Below are positions 1 through 7,315 of a DNA stretch of 53,502 nt, in pieces; the first letter of the stretch is position 1, and every line of letters starts with the position of its first letter. The notes beneath the pieces were generated by a model. It did no database searches and had not been told where the DNA came from. It saw nothing but the letters and a program-made list of their open reading frames with translations. The position numbers and the translations under genes are program-made. The stretch comes from Candidatus Poribacteria bacterium (lineage in GTDB: Bacteria > Poribacteria > WGA-4E > WGA-3G): assembly GCA_026713385.1 (NCBI GenBank), contig JAPOOP010000666.1, positions 1 to 53,502 on the forward strand. The letters run 5' to 3'.

Positions 1-440
1 TTTTCAGCGTTAAAACGTTGGGCAGCGATCATCTCGGCAACACACTGCCCAAGTCCGAGTTTAGGATCGTCTTTCTTTGTTTCAACAAGAACGATAATGG
101 GTGCCTCTAAAAAAAGCTGTCCTGGTGACAGGCTCACTAAAAAACCGCAGGTACTCACCAATCCACTCTCAAGGTCAACACTGAAATCGACTCGAGAAAA
201 GAAACTGATCCGGTTGTTGAACTTCTCCCGGAGTTCAACCAGTACATCCGCCACAATGAGTTCAGAACGTGCTTTCTCGGTACCGATAGCGGCTGCCAAG
301 TGAACCTTTTTCGCCAATCCTGTTGTGGGATAGTCACTTGGAGTGATCGGCTCTATCTTAGAAAAGGTACCTGCAGATTCAACCTTTTCCAGTTGAAACA
401 CCGCTAACGCTGATTCCAGCGTGAAGTTACTATAACTCAT
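1..440 (-). CDS. Predicted PD-(D/E)XK nuclease-like protein, C-terminus cut by window edge
   Basis: The reading frame starts at ATG 440 on the minus strand and stays open to base 1, giving about 146 residues with the C-terminus outside the window. It begins MSYSNFTLESAL. Around residue 119 a hydrophobic strand is followed by VETKKDD and then GLGQCVAEM, an E-x-K arrangement followed by a helix with Gln and Cys, as seen in restriction-endonuclease-fold proteins of unknown role. The match to that fold is my inference from the pattern. A palindromic repeat lies about 85 bases upstream of the start, and a copy of the same repeat precedes the other predicted nuclease-like gene at 4573-5355. Function unknown; a defence role is possible but not shown. 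Confidence 0.6.
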   Translation of the reverse strand, partial: MSYSNFTLESALAVFQLEKVESAGTFSKIEPITPSDYPTTGLAKKVHLAAAIGTEKARSELIVADVLVELREKFNNRISFFSRVDFSVDLESGLVSTCGFLVSLSPGQLFLEAPIIVLVETKKDDPKLGLGQCVAEMIAAQRFNAE

Positions 441-524
441 GATTGCAAAACCTTTTACAATACACTGCCGAGAAAAAAACAAGATTTTATTACTTCTCTA
501 ACATCCCGAAGCAATAAAATCTAC

Positions 525-597
525 AACAATAATGGGCAATTGTTCGTTCAGGCATAACAGCCCGAACGAACAATTGCCCGAAATCGAGTTATTTAAA
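525..597. repeat. Dispersed palindromic repeat, copy 1
   Basis: The core is a 20-base inverted repeat, 534-553 against 560-579, with one mismatch and a 6-base loop. The surrounding bases, from ACAATAAT on the left to TTATTTAAAT on the right, recur at 5367-5439. It has no following T-run on the minus strand, so it looks more like a mobile palindrome than a simple terminator. Confidence 0.75.
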
Positions 598-759
598 TTG
601 AGCTCGATAGAGTAGCAATTTGCATGCTCATGTGGTGGATCTTACCACCGGGCGAGAAAACGCCTGTTGTTATTTCACTGGCGGGCATTCTGTGAATTTG
701 TTCCCAAGAGGACAAGTTATCAAGGCTGCCATGCTTGATTTAGAGTTTGTTGATAGACT

Positions 760-990
760 CTAAAACAGCATGAAAGTCTTGGATCTTGTTTGATATACTC
801 TGCATTTTTTAGATGCCTCTAACAAGTTATTAATATCCTTTGGTGGAGCCTCAACTATTTCAGACGTTATTTTTTTTATTTCTTCAATATAGCGTGGTAA
901 AAGTTGGGACTCTACTTGTTTTCGCAAATTACAATTTTCCTGTTCTTCTGGAGACCCATCAAAGGTTCGGAAGTATTCTTCACATCCTAT
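760..990 (-). pseudogene. Small hypothetical gene with lost or non-standard (ATA) start
   Basis: An open frame of 76 codons reads GCEEYFRTFDGSPEEQ and then a charged helical sequence, ending in FMLF before TAG at 760-762. Its composition looks coding. A strong Shine-Dalgarno (AAAGGAGG, about 998-1005) sits exactly where it should for a start at 988-990, but that codon is ATA, and the codon before it is TAG. The simplest reading is a start codon mutated from ATG, or a rare ATA start. A TATAAT hexamer lies farther upstream near 1070. Not recognised as any family. The rest of 441-1025 holds only the palindromic repeat; 598-759 shows nothing I can name. Confidence 0.4.
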
Positions 991-1025
991 CTAATCGCCT
1001 CCTTTATACTTTATAGGACAAACTA

Positions 1026-1337
1026 TCAAGACTTAAGAATGCTCATAATCTCTTTCAATATGCTAAAACTATTATAGTGTAACTGGGGGCACTGTGACCA
1101 GTTCATTTTTAGGGTTTCACGCAAGAAAGCCTGCTGAAGTAAAGCGGGGCATGTAGTGAGAGGTTGTCCCAAGCACGACAAATGAAGTATTAACCAAAAA
1201 ACACAAAGAAAAGCAAAAGCAAAAGTTCTATTACTATAAATAGAGCCACATATTTGGCATATCTCAATAACATGAGACGCTCCTTGTTCGGTCATAGATA
1301 TAGCCTCGTTGATAAGTTGCCTGTCTAATTCTAACAT
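1026..1337 (-). CDS. Doubtful small ORF, N-terminal half possibly real
   Basis: 103 codons from ATG 1337. The first 35 residues look protein-like and include CQICGSIYSNRT, reminiscent of half a zinc ribbon. The rest is hydrophobic and then reads LLQQAFLRETL, which resembles repeat-derived sequence seen again near 4190-4230 (QQAPLSREL in another frame). No clear Shine-Dalgarno precedes the start. It may be a decayed gene whose 3' end was replaced by an intergenic repeat. Confidence 0.25.
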   Translation of the reverse strand: MLELDRQLINEAISMTEQGASHVIEICQICGSIYSNRTFAFAFLCVFWLILHLSCLGQPLTTCPALLQQAFLRETLKMNWSQCPQLHYNSFSILKEIMSILKS

Positions 1338-1385
1338 TCAGAAACGTCCCGTTTCTTATCGCCAATCAAAAACTGTCGATGTTAG

Positions 1386-2171
1386 TTAGTCGTTTTCAGT
1401 TCTAAATCTAAATGGTGGGAAAGGGGGTAATTCTGGGTATATCTCCGACAAATTCCAAGTTAGTTTATCGCCGTTCTCAAACTCAATCCTTATACCTATT
1501 TCACGTGATGTTATAGGCACTTCTTTCGATGTTCTATCGTCATTTGGAATATATTTGAAATAAACTGGCAATGATGCTCTATAAAACCACTTACGAGGAC
1601 AACTATCTTTATTTGTGTGGGCTTTTCTAAAAGGGCGGTTTATAGGCTCTGGAGGCTGATTATCCCATAGCGGAGAATGAAACCTAAACGGTTCGCCTGT
1701 ATTCCAGTTAAATATCTCTATTCTATGAGGCGCAATATAATCTTTTATTTCTACTATATCACGCTCAAGCATACACATACGCTCTGGGTCAAAAATATAG
1801 ATAGGTATTTGCATCATAGTCGGACGACCAATTTTGATATAGTTTTTAGTATCCCAACCATTCCAACCTTTATCAACAGATGGGTCATAACCGTAGGTTA
1901 TACATACATCTCCACCCATTTGGACTTCAAAAAATGGTAGAGAGTTTATCTGTTCGCAATTGTAAATCTCTACATCTTCTTTGCGAACTATCGCGTTTAG
2001 AGTCACCTCATATCCTACAGGAGGCGGGCCGTATCCCGCAGGTTCAATACTAATAGGTTCTTCATTGGTTAGTTCGTTGATTAGAACAGGATTTAACATA
2101 TTGCCTGTCTCATCGCAACCTATAAAAACAGCAAAAACCGCTATCAGTATCAAGGCAAAAAACTTTTTCAC
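1386..2171 (-). CDS. Predicted lipoprotein of unknown function
   Basis: 261 residues from GTG 2171, preceded by a good Shine-Dalgarno (AAGGAGG). The N-terminus MKKFFALILIAVFAVFIGCDE is a signal peptide with lipobox FIGC, so the mature protein should be lipid-anchored at Cys19. The rest is a soluble domain rich in Pro, Trp and Tyr with alternating strands and three or four scattered Cys (for example CEQI, GGDVCI, ERMCML, DSCPR), which suggests a disulfide-stabilised beta fold. I do not recognise the family. It stands alone between non-homologous small genes. Confidence 0.75.
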   Translation of the reverse strand: MKKFFALILIAVFAVFIGCDETGNMLNPVLINELTNEEPISIEPAGYGPPPVGYEVTLNAIVRKEDVEIYNCEQINSLPFFEVQMGGDVCITYGYDPSVDKGWNGWDTKNYIKIGRPTMMQIPIYIFDPERMCMLERDIVEIKDYIAPHRIEIFNWNTGEPFRFHSPLWDNQPPEPINRPFRKAHTNKDSCPRKWFYRASLPVYFKYIPNDDRTSKEVPITSREIGIRIEFENGDKLTWNLSEIYPELPPFPPFRFRTEND

Positions 2172-2245
2172 GATAGTCCTCCTTCAAATTAATAGGTCAA
2201 AAAAATTGACGATTTTCGTGTCGCCATTACTGGAATGCTCATTTT

Positions 2246-2458
2246 TCAACTTCTGACTTTGTGTCGCCGTTTGATTTCTTCGATGGTCATTTCTTCATCA
2301 GTTTCAGTGTTGCCGTGAGAGAGTCTGATTTTACCAGACTTCCACGGTGCTTGCTCTAAAATTCCTTCAGGGTATTCATTTTCAAGGTATTGCAGATATT
2401 CCATTTCTTCTCTTAAATCATCTGCAGACCTCGTCTCTAAATGCCCAATCTCTTGCAA
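2246..2458 (-). CDS. Small acidic hypothetical protein, apparently frameshifted at its 5' end
   Basis: The ORF uses TTG 2458 and gives 70 residues (MQEIGHLETRSADDL...), but the frame is coding-like well upstream: DPERWKKEIRQSIKSLKQDL precedes it back to a TAG at 2516-2518. Just beyond, another frame has ATG 2529 followed by GCG GAG GAT. Removing the 5-base duplication in GGATAGGATCC would join these into a protein starting MAEDPERWKKEI, about 90 residues. So this is probably a recently frameshifted gene, or one with an unusual start inside the preceding gene. Family unknown; rich in Glu and Lys and probably helical. It follows the 63-residue gene directly. Confidence 0.5.
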   Translation of the reverse strand: MQEIGHLETRSADDLREEMEYLQYLENEYPEGILEQAPWKSGKIRLSHGNTETDEEMTIEEIKRRHKVRS

Positions 2459-2515
2459 GTCTTGTTTCAGAGACTTTATTGATTGACGTATTTCCTTTTT
2501 CCATCTTTCTGGATC

Positions 2516-2707
2516 CTATCCTCCGCCATCTGCATCTACGAACAGACCTGTAGCCAACTTGTCTGACCTGTTTACCACGTAGACGATACCGTCAATTTCT
2601 CTATGCATTACATGCCTGCATTTCACAACTCCATCTTTTGCTTCAAGTTGCACAACAGGCTTTTCAAGTTTATTCAGATTGAAATTACCAATTTTGGGTT
2701 TGCTCAT
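2516..2707 (-). CDS. Small hypothetical protein (63 aa)
   Basis: ATG 2707 is preceded by AGAGGTG at proper spacing, which supports translation. The product begins MSKPKIGNFNLNKLEKPV and is mostly beta-strand-like, with a Cys-His pair (KCRHVMH). It follows the 105-residue ORF with no gap (that stop ends at 2709), so the genes from 3026 down to 2246 look like one transcript. No family recognised. Confidence 0.6.
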   Translation of the reverse strand: MSKPKIGNFNLNKLEKPVVQLEAKDGVVKCRHVMHREIDGIVYVVNRSDKLATGLFVDADGGG

Positions 2708-2708
2708 T

Positions 2709-3026
2709 TTACACCTCTTTACCTTTCATAATCTCGTAGCCTTGTAGGACTTGCGACATTCTTTTAGACTCACAGAACGAGTCGCGCGATGACGGAATAA
2801 ACACAGCATAACATTTACCAGTGCCCTGATGATACTTGTGCAGTTTTCTGATTTGTTCTGAATCGATGGCAGACTTTATGCGTCCAACCACTTTGCTGTT
2901 AGGACTTACATCTGAAAACTCCAACACACCAGACGCATCTATAATTTCCTCATCAGACAGATAACCGTACACTTCAATCAGATACCATTCTATACTTTCT
3001 TGACAAAATGGCAAAATCTTTAGCAA
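2709..3026 (-). CDS. Small hypothetical protein (105 aa)
   Basis: Frame opens at TTG 3026 and reads MLKILPFCQESIEWYLIEV... It contains a helix-strand mix and KCYAVFIPSSRDSFCESKR. The frame is protein-like for four codons before the TTG, reaching a stop, and no Shine-Dalgarno stands out, so the start is uncertain. It lies 15 bases after the HNH-TPR gene and directly before the 63-residue gene. No family recognised. Confidence 0.5.
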   Translation of the reverse strand: MLKILPFCQESIEWYLIEVYGYLSDEEIIDASGVLEFSDVSPNSKVVGRIKSAIDSEQIRKLHKYHQGTGKCYAVFIPSSRDSFCESKRMSQVLQGYEIMKGKEV

Positions 3027-3041
3027 GTGGAAAATATCATG

Positions 3042-4121
3042 CTATGAATTGTTAACCGAGATGATGATAGGCTTATGCCCGAATATCTCCCGAAGAAGAC
3101 CATCATAACAGATTCTGGGGCTGAGACTGCCTGCCGTATCATAGTCGATCCTTGCAGCAGCATGTTGTCCTAACTCAGCGTTTATCTGTCCGCGGTAGTA
3201 GTAGCCGAACGGATCCTCTGGATTTTGTCTGATGGTCTTTTCATAGAGAGCAAGTTTGAGGTGGGGTGAGTCTTTTTTATAACTGGGGTCAAGGCGATTT
3301 ACCTCGTCAAAATCGGCAATAGCAGCATCCCGTAATTCTTGTTCATACTTCGCTAGTCCGCGATAGTAATAGGCTTTTGCAAAATCAGGTTTGAGGGCAA
3401 TCGCCTCGTCAAAATCAGCGATCGCAGTATCATGTCGTTCCAATTTGTATTGCGCCAATCCCCGATTGAAGTAAGCACTGACATTATCCAAGGTAAATCG
3501 GAGGACCATATCGTAGTCGGTAATCACAGACTCATATTGTCGAAGGGCGTACTTCGCCAATCCCCGATTGAAGTAAGAATTGACATCATCAGGTTTTAAA
3601 CGGAGTGCGTTGTCGTAATCATAAATTGCAGCTTTATATCCCTTCAGTTCGTACTTCGCTTTTCCTCGACGGTAGTAAGCTTCAGCAAAATCTGATTTTA
3701 GGCGGATAGCATTGTTATAGTGAATAATAGCGTCTTTATACTGCTTCTGATTGGATTTTTTATTTCCTAGTCGAAATTCACGTTTCACCGACCTATTTAT
3801 TCTTTGTGCCTCTTTCCCTTCAAGGAGTGCCCGCTGACTTTCATTCACTAACGACGCGTTTTCATTTAAATATTTTAGTTGTTCATCAATTTCTTGGTCA
3901 TCTGGAAGAAACCCTCGGAGATCGGTTTGCCCTTCTTTGTCCTTCAAGAGGGAATGACAATTTCCGCAAAGTGTGACTCCGTTCGGAGGATAATCCCGTT
4001 CATAAGGATATTTGTCTTTAGGCAAAATGTGATGGACATGCAAATTTTTATTATACCCACATCGACGACAAACGTAACTATCACGTTTTTTTATCTCATT
4101 CTTCCACTGCCGATCACTCAT
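3042..4121 (-). CDS. HNH-like domain fused to TPR repeats
   Basis: Start taken at ATG 4121 (MSDRQW), 7 bases after GGAG; GTG 4133 is an alternative. Residues about 10-65 form an HNH-type zinc domain: CRRC, then VHHILPK, then LCGNCH, giving the usual two Cys pairs and catalytic His pair. A short linker follows, then from about residue 115 six or so tetratricopeptide repeats (AEAYYRRGKAKYELKGYKAA and close variants) to the C-terminus, about 359 residues in all. The HNH half implies metal-dependent DNA cleavage or nicking; the TPR half implies protein binding. The genes downstream may be partners. A role in defence is plausible but is inference only. Confidence 0.8.
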   Translation of the reverse strand: MSDRQWKNEIKKRDSYVCRRCGYNKNLHVHHILPKDKYPYERDYPPNGVTLCGNCHSLLKDKEGQTDLRGFLPDDQEIDEQLKYLNENASLVNESQRALLEGKEAQRINRSVKREFRLGNKKSNQKQYKDAIIHYNNAIRLKSDFAEAYYRRGKAKYELKGYKAAIYDYDNALRLKPDDVNSYFNRGLAKYALRQYESVITDYDMVLRFTLDNVSAYFNRGLAQYKLERHDTAIADFDEAIALKPDFAKAYYYRGLAKYEQELRDAAIADFDEVNRLDPSYKKDSPHLKLALYEKTIRQNPEDPFGYYYRGQINAELGQHAAARIDYDTAGSLSPRICYDGLLREIFGHKPIIISVNNS

Positions 4122-4271
4122 CAGTAACTCCACTCTTTTCGTTAGATGGCATAAGATTAATTATTTTACGGGCTGGATAAGGATTCGGGGTTCAGTTCTC
4201 TTGAAAGAGGGGCCTGCTGTAGGCAGTCGTTAGCGGTTTTGTTAGTTTCTGTGCCACAAGTGCGTAAAGGC

Positions 4272-4568
4272 TTATCCCGGATTTGGCTGCCTCGTCTGCC
4301 AAAACATGATAAAGTTAGCATCAATCGGGACATTGAGTGGGCCTTCGTAACCTTTGCGCGAGGGTGCTTGTGGCAAAGGTTCGCCATCCACTTGATAACA
4401 TTCCTTCATCAATTCCCAAGCGGTTTTCAATTCAGCTAGTGCCTCGGAGGGTGTCGCGCCGAAAGCAGAAACATTGGGAAGTTCCACGAGATGTGCCAGA
4501 TAATCGCCATCTTCATCAAAAAATACATTAATCATGAATCCGTCGAAATCGTCATGGGTATTTTTCAC
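4272..4568 (-). CDS. HicB-like antitoxin-fold protein, C-terminus atypical
   Basis: 98 residues from GTG 4568, with AGGAGG about 10 bases upstream, inside the end of the preceding gene (translational coupling likely). INVFFDEDGDYLAHLVELP followed by FGATPSEALAEL is the typical HicB fold, a degraded RNase-H-like domain that binds HicA. The usual C-terminal DNA-binding helix segment is missing; after VPID it turns into NFIMFWQTRQPNPG, where a repeat-like intergenic sequence begins. No HicA toxin gene (a short protein with a His near the N-terminus) is seen next to it. It may be an orphan or a truncated gene, as HicB-like solo proteins are common. Confidence 0.75.
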   Translation of the reverse strand: MKNTHDDFDGFMINVFFDEDGDYLAHLVELPNVSAFGATPSEALAELKTAWELMKECYQVDGEPLPQAPSRKGYEGPLNVPIDANFIMFWQTRQPNPG

Positions 4569-4572
4569 CTCT

Positions 4573-5355
4573 TTAACCTCCTGAAATAATCACCACGATG
4601 ACAACAAAAACAATAACAGTAAATACACCAGCCCAGAACCCTGACCAGAATCCTTCACTCCGTTTCTCATTTAGCAGTTTTTGCCAATTCGCTTGCAGAT
4701 CTGATTCTCTTTTTTTGAAATCTGCTTGCAAGTTCACTTCTTTATCTTTGTATTGATTAGTTAATCTTTGTTCAACACGCTGAGAATGTAATTCTATTGC
4801 TTGTTCAATCCGCCTTTTTGCTTCCTTTTCTTTATCTGCTTCAGCATTTTCTTGACTGCCAATTTGTGCTTCAAACTTTTGCTGAGAAATAAGTCGAAAG
4901 TCGTTACGTCCATAATTTTCATAATATTGCCATTTATCTGCGGATAGGCTTGCGGCAAATATACCGAAACGCGTGTCTGTTGCACACAAGTAAGACTGCA
5001 GTTGCTCAATACCATCTCCTGTTTTTCCTACAGTTTTACACTCAACAACGACGATTAAACGATTTGGTTGGGCTTCAAAAAAGGGTAATTTTAACAACAC
5101 AACATCAGCTCTACAGTTGAAACTACCTATTTGAATTTTATGCTCAGTCTTAATTGAATAGAAATTGGTAGAGCGGATTTGATCCCGTTGGGAGTTTAAG
5201 CGGGAAGATTTCTGTCGGAGTTGCTGACCTATATACACACTTGCAGGCACCTTTGTACCATCTGGCATTCGGACAACGGGTTCAGGGGGGACCGATAGTT
5301 CCTGTCGGAGTTGATCCAAATATTCACAGACTCTTTTAACGACAAACTTTTCCAT
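4573..5355 (-). CDS. HSDR_N-type nuclease-like protein with coiled coil and C-terminal membrane anchor
   Basis: 260 residues from ATG 5355. Residues about 60-160 match the type I restriction HsdR N-terminal pattern: CRADVVLL, then LIVVVECKTVGKTGDGIEQL, then RFGIFAASL. These give the D...E-x-K core of a PD-(D/E)XK nuclease fold followed by the Q-x-x-x-Y helix. Residues about 175-230 are a charged coiled coil. The last 25 residues (WAGVFTVIVFVVIVVIISGG) are one membrane helix. The build is a cytosolic nuclease-like head on a coiled-coil stalk anchored in the inner membrane. There is no helicase domain. It is followed directly by the HicB-like gene. Substrate unknown. Confidence 0.75.
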   Translation of the reverse strand: MEKFVVKRVCEYLDQLRQELSVPPEPVVRMPDGTKVPASVYIGQQLRQKSSRLNSQRDQIRSTNFYSIKTEHKIQIGSFNCRADVVLLKLPFFEAQPNRLIVVVECKTVGKTGDGIEQLQSYLCATDTRFGIFAASLSADKWQYYENYGRNDFRLISQQKFEAQIGSQENAEADKEKEAKRRIEQAIELHSQRVEQRLTNQYKDKEVNLQADFKKRESDLQANWQKLLNEKRSEGFWSGFWAGVFTVIVFVVIVVIISGG

Positions 5356-5366
5356 AAAACCCAGAA

Positions 5367-5439
5367 CAATAATGTGGGATTATTCGTTCAGGCATAGCAG
5401 CCCGAACGAACAATTGCCCAAAATCAAGTCATTTAAATC
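5367..5439. repeat. Dispersed palindromic repeat, copy 2
   Basis: Matches 525-597 over about 73 bases. The right arm and flanks are nearly identical; the left arm has diverged. It covers the last codons and stop of dapA and ends 12 bases before the start of the nuclease-like gene at 5355. Confidence 0.75.
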
Positions 5440-6308
5440 AATCCGCTTTCCGAGAGCGTGTTGCGTAAGGACTCAAGGTTTGCCGGGACCATCGGTACGA
5501 GAGGCAACCGCAATTTCCCATTGAGTTTCCCCATCAGTTGGAGTGCGGTTTTCGCAGGAATCGGGTTCGTCTCAATAAAGAGATCCACCGCCAGCGGCAA
5601 CGTTTTATAGTGGAGTTTGCGGGCAAGTTCAAGATTTCCGGCGTGGAAAGCGTTGCACATCTCGGCGACATCTGCCGGGGCAACGTTCGCCACAACTGAG
5701 ATTACGCCTTTACCCCCGACCGCAAGTATCGGCAAAGTGTTCACATCGTCCCCCGAAAGCACAACGAAATCATCAGGACACAAATCGACAACCTCACTGG
5801 CGCGTTTGAGTTCACCCGTCGCTTCCTTGAGCGCGACTATGTTCGGATGTTCGGCAAGCCGGGCAATCGTGGGTGAAAGGATGTCGGTCCCGCAACGTCC
5901 CGGAACGTTATAGACGACAATCGGGATGTCCACGGTGTCAGCGATTTTCATATAATGGGCATACAAACCCTCTTGGGTAGGCTTGTTATAATAGGGGGTA
6001 ACAATCAGAGCGGCATCCGCACCGGCATCTTTGGCGTGTTGCGTCGCCCGCAAGGTGCGCGTTGTTGAGTTGGACCCCGTACCCGCGATAATAGGTACCT
6101 GTCCATTTACGGTTTCAACGGTGAGCTCAATTACCCTATCATGTTCAGTCTCAGACAGCGCAGGGGATTCACCTGTTGTGCCACACGGGACGATGCCGTG
6201 TGTGCCGCCATCAAGCTGAAGTTGAATCAGTTCCTTGAGTTTCGCTTCGTCGAGCGATTCATCGTCCTTAAAGGGTGTGACGAGTGCAACATAAGAGCCT
6301 TGAAACAT
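5433..6308 (-). CDS. dapA: 4-hydroxy-tetrahydrodipicolinate synthase
   Basis: Condenses pyruvate with aspartate semialdehyde, the first step of the diaminopimelate/lysine branch. I place the start at ATG 6308 (MFQGSYVAL), after AAGGAGG at ideal spacing; the longer frame to 6368 adds 20 unlikely residues and runs into dapF. The product is 291 residues, the normal family length. CGTTGES (about 42-48), Tyr133 in VVYNVPGR, and the Schiff-base Lys161 in ALKEATG are all present at the canonical positions. It lies directly downstream of dapF on the same strand, so the two lysine/cell-wall genes probably share a transcript from the promoter near 7217-7245. Confidence 0.96.
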   Translation of the reverse strand: MFQGSYVALVTPFKDDESLDEAKLKELIQLQLDGGTHGIVPCGTTGESPALSETEHDRVIELTVETVNGQVPIIAGTGSNSTTRTLRATQHAKDAGADAALIVTPYYNKPTQEGLYAHYMKIADTVDIPIVVYNVPGRCGTDILSPTIARLAEHPNIVALKEATGELKRASEVVDLCPDDFVVLSGDDVNTLPILAVGGKGVISVVANVAPADVAEMCNAFHAGNLELARKLHYKTLPLAVDLFIETNPIPAKTALQLMGKLNGKLRLPLVPMVPANLESLRNTLSESGLI

Positions 6309-6355
6309 GTAAATCCTCCTTGTTGGCAACGGCACACGGCGTGTGCCTGCTACTT

Positions 6356-7180
6356 TTAATAATTCCATGCGTCTGTTGTGAGTTCACCGACGAAGATAAC
6401 ACGAGCATCGCCTTCAAGATAAACATTTCGAGCTTCACCGTTCTCCACATCGAAATGAATCTTCAATTCAACCCCACTCGCCGTTTTCACAGCAACAGGA
6501 GATTCTACTTTTCCTAATGTCGCAGCAACAATAGCAGAAGCGATTGACCCGGTGCCACACGCGAGCGTTTCATCTTCAACACCGCGCTCATACGTCCGGA
6601 TATCAATCAACCCTGGCGACTGGATGCGGATAAAATTGGCGTTCGTGCCGGCGGGTTTGAAATCGTCATGATAACGCGTCTGCTGTCCTAAGTCAAAGAC
6701 ATCCGTTTCTTCCAAATCCTCGACGAAGAAGACAACGTGAGGCACCCCGCTATTCACGAATCCGACCGTATGCATTCCATCTCCCAATTGAAGTGGAACA
6801 TTGAGCCGGATATCCGTAGGATCACTCATGCGTACTTTAACGCTCTGACCGACTATTTCGGATTCATAAATCCCAGCGTTCGTCAGAAATCGCATCTGCT
6901 CAGACGCTATGCCGTTCAGATAGGCGAATTTGGAGATACATCGTGCGCCGTTTCCACAGGTTTCCACCTCACCGCCATCGGCATTGAAGTAGCGCATGCG
7001 AAAGTCGACACCGTCCGCCTTTTCGACGAGGAGAACCCCATCAGCCCCGACCGACATACGGCGTTGGCAGAGTTTTTTCACAAAATCTGTATCGGTGCTA
7101 TCAACGATTCCCGCCAGATTATTGATAATGACGAAGTCATTGCCTGCACCACTGAGTTTCATAAAGGGTATTTTATCCAT
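6356..7180 (-). CDS. dapF: Diaminopimelate epimerase
   Basis: Converts LL-diaminopimelate to the meso form used for lysine and peptidoglycan. 274 residues from ATG 7180 with AAAGGA upstream. The two catalytic cysteines are clear: Cys75 in ETCGNGARC and Cys208 in LACGTGS. It starts MDKIPFMKLSGAGNDF, the typical N-terminal strand of the family. dapA follows about 48 bases downstream on the same strand. A good sigma-70-type promoter lies just upstream. Confidence 0.96.
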   Translation of the reverse strand: MDKIPFMKLSGAGNDFVIINNLAGIVDSTDTDFVKKLCQRRMSVGADGVLLVEKADGVDFRMRYFNADGGEVETCGNGARCISKFAYLNGIASEQMRFLTNAGIYESEIVGQSVKVRMSDPTDIRLNVPLQLGDGMHTVGFVNSGVPHVVFFVEDLEETDVFDLGQQTRYHDDFKPAGTNANFIRIQSPGLIDIRTYERGVEDETLACGTGSIASAIVAATLGKVESPVAVKTASGVELKIHFDVENGEARNVYLEGDARVIFVGELTTDAWNY

Positions 7181-7216
7181 TTCAGGTCCTTTACTGCGGA
7201 GATATTGTTTGGTTAT

Positions 7217-7245
7217 ATGATAATATTATTCGGCTTTCGAGTCAA
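7217..7245 (-). promoter_or_regulatory. Sigma-70-like promoter for dapF-dapA
   Basis: On the minus strand, TTGACT (7245-7240), a 17-base spacer, then TATCAT (7222-7217), 37 bases before the dapF start. Five of six bases match consensus in each box. Confidence 0.65.
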
Positions 7246-7315
7246 GCGTTTTTTGGAAACTTCTTAGGGGAATTTAGTTCTTTTGTAGGAAGGATCTCCG
7301 AATCCCGATTCCGTG

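Noticed and set aside
5440-6308. Lysine riboswitch at dapA or dapF
   Set aside because: The leader of dapF is only about 30 bases and dapA follows dapF directly, leaving no room.
6309-6368. Longer start for dapA
   Set aside because: The extra residues are atypical and a strong Shine-Dalgarno precedes ATG 6308.
6737-7267. Long plus-strand ORF across dapF
   Set aside because: It is antisense to a well-supported enzyme with catalytic residues and has no start signals.
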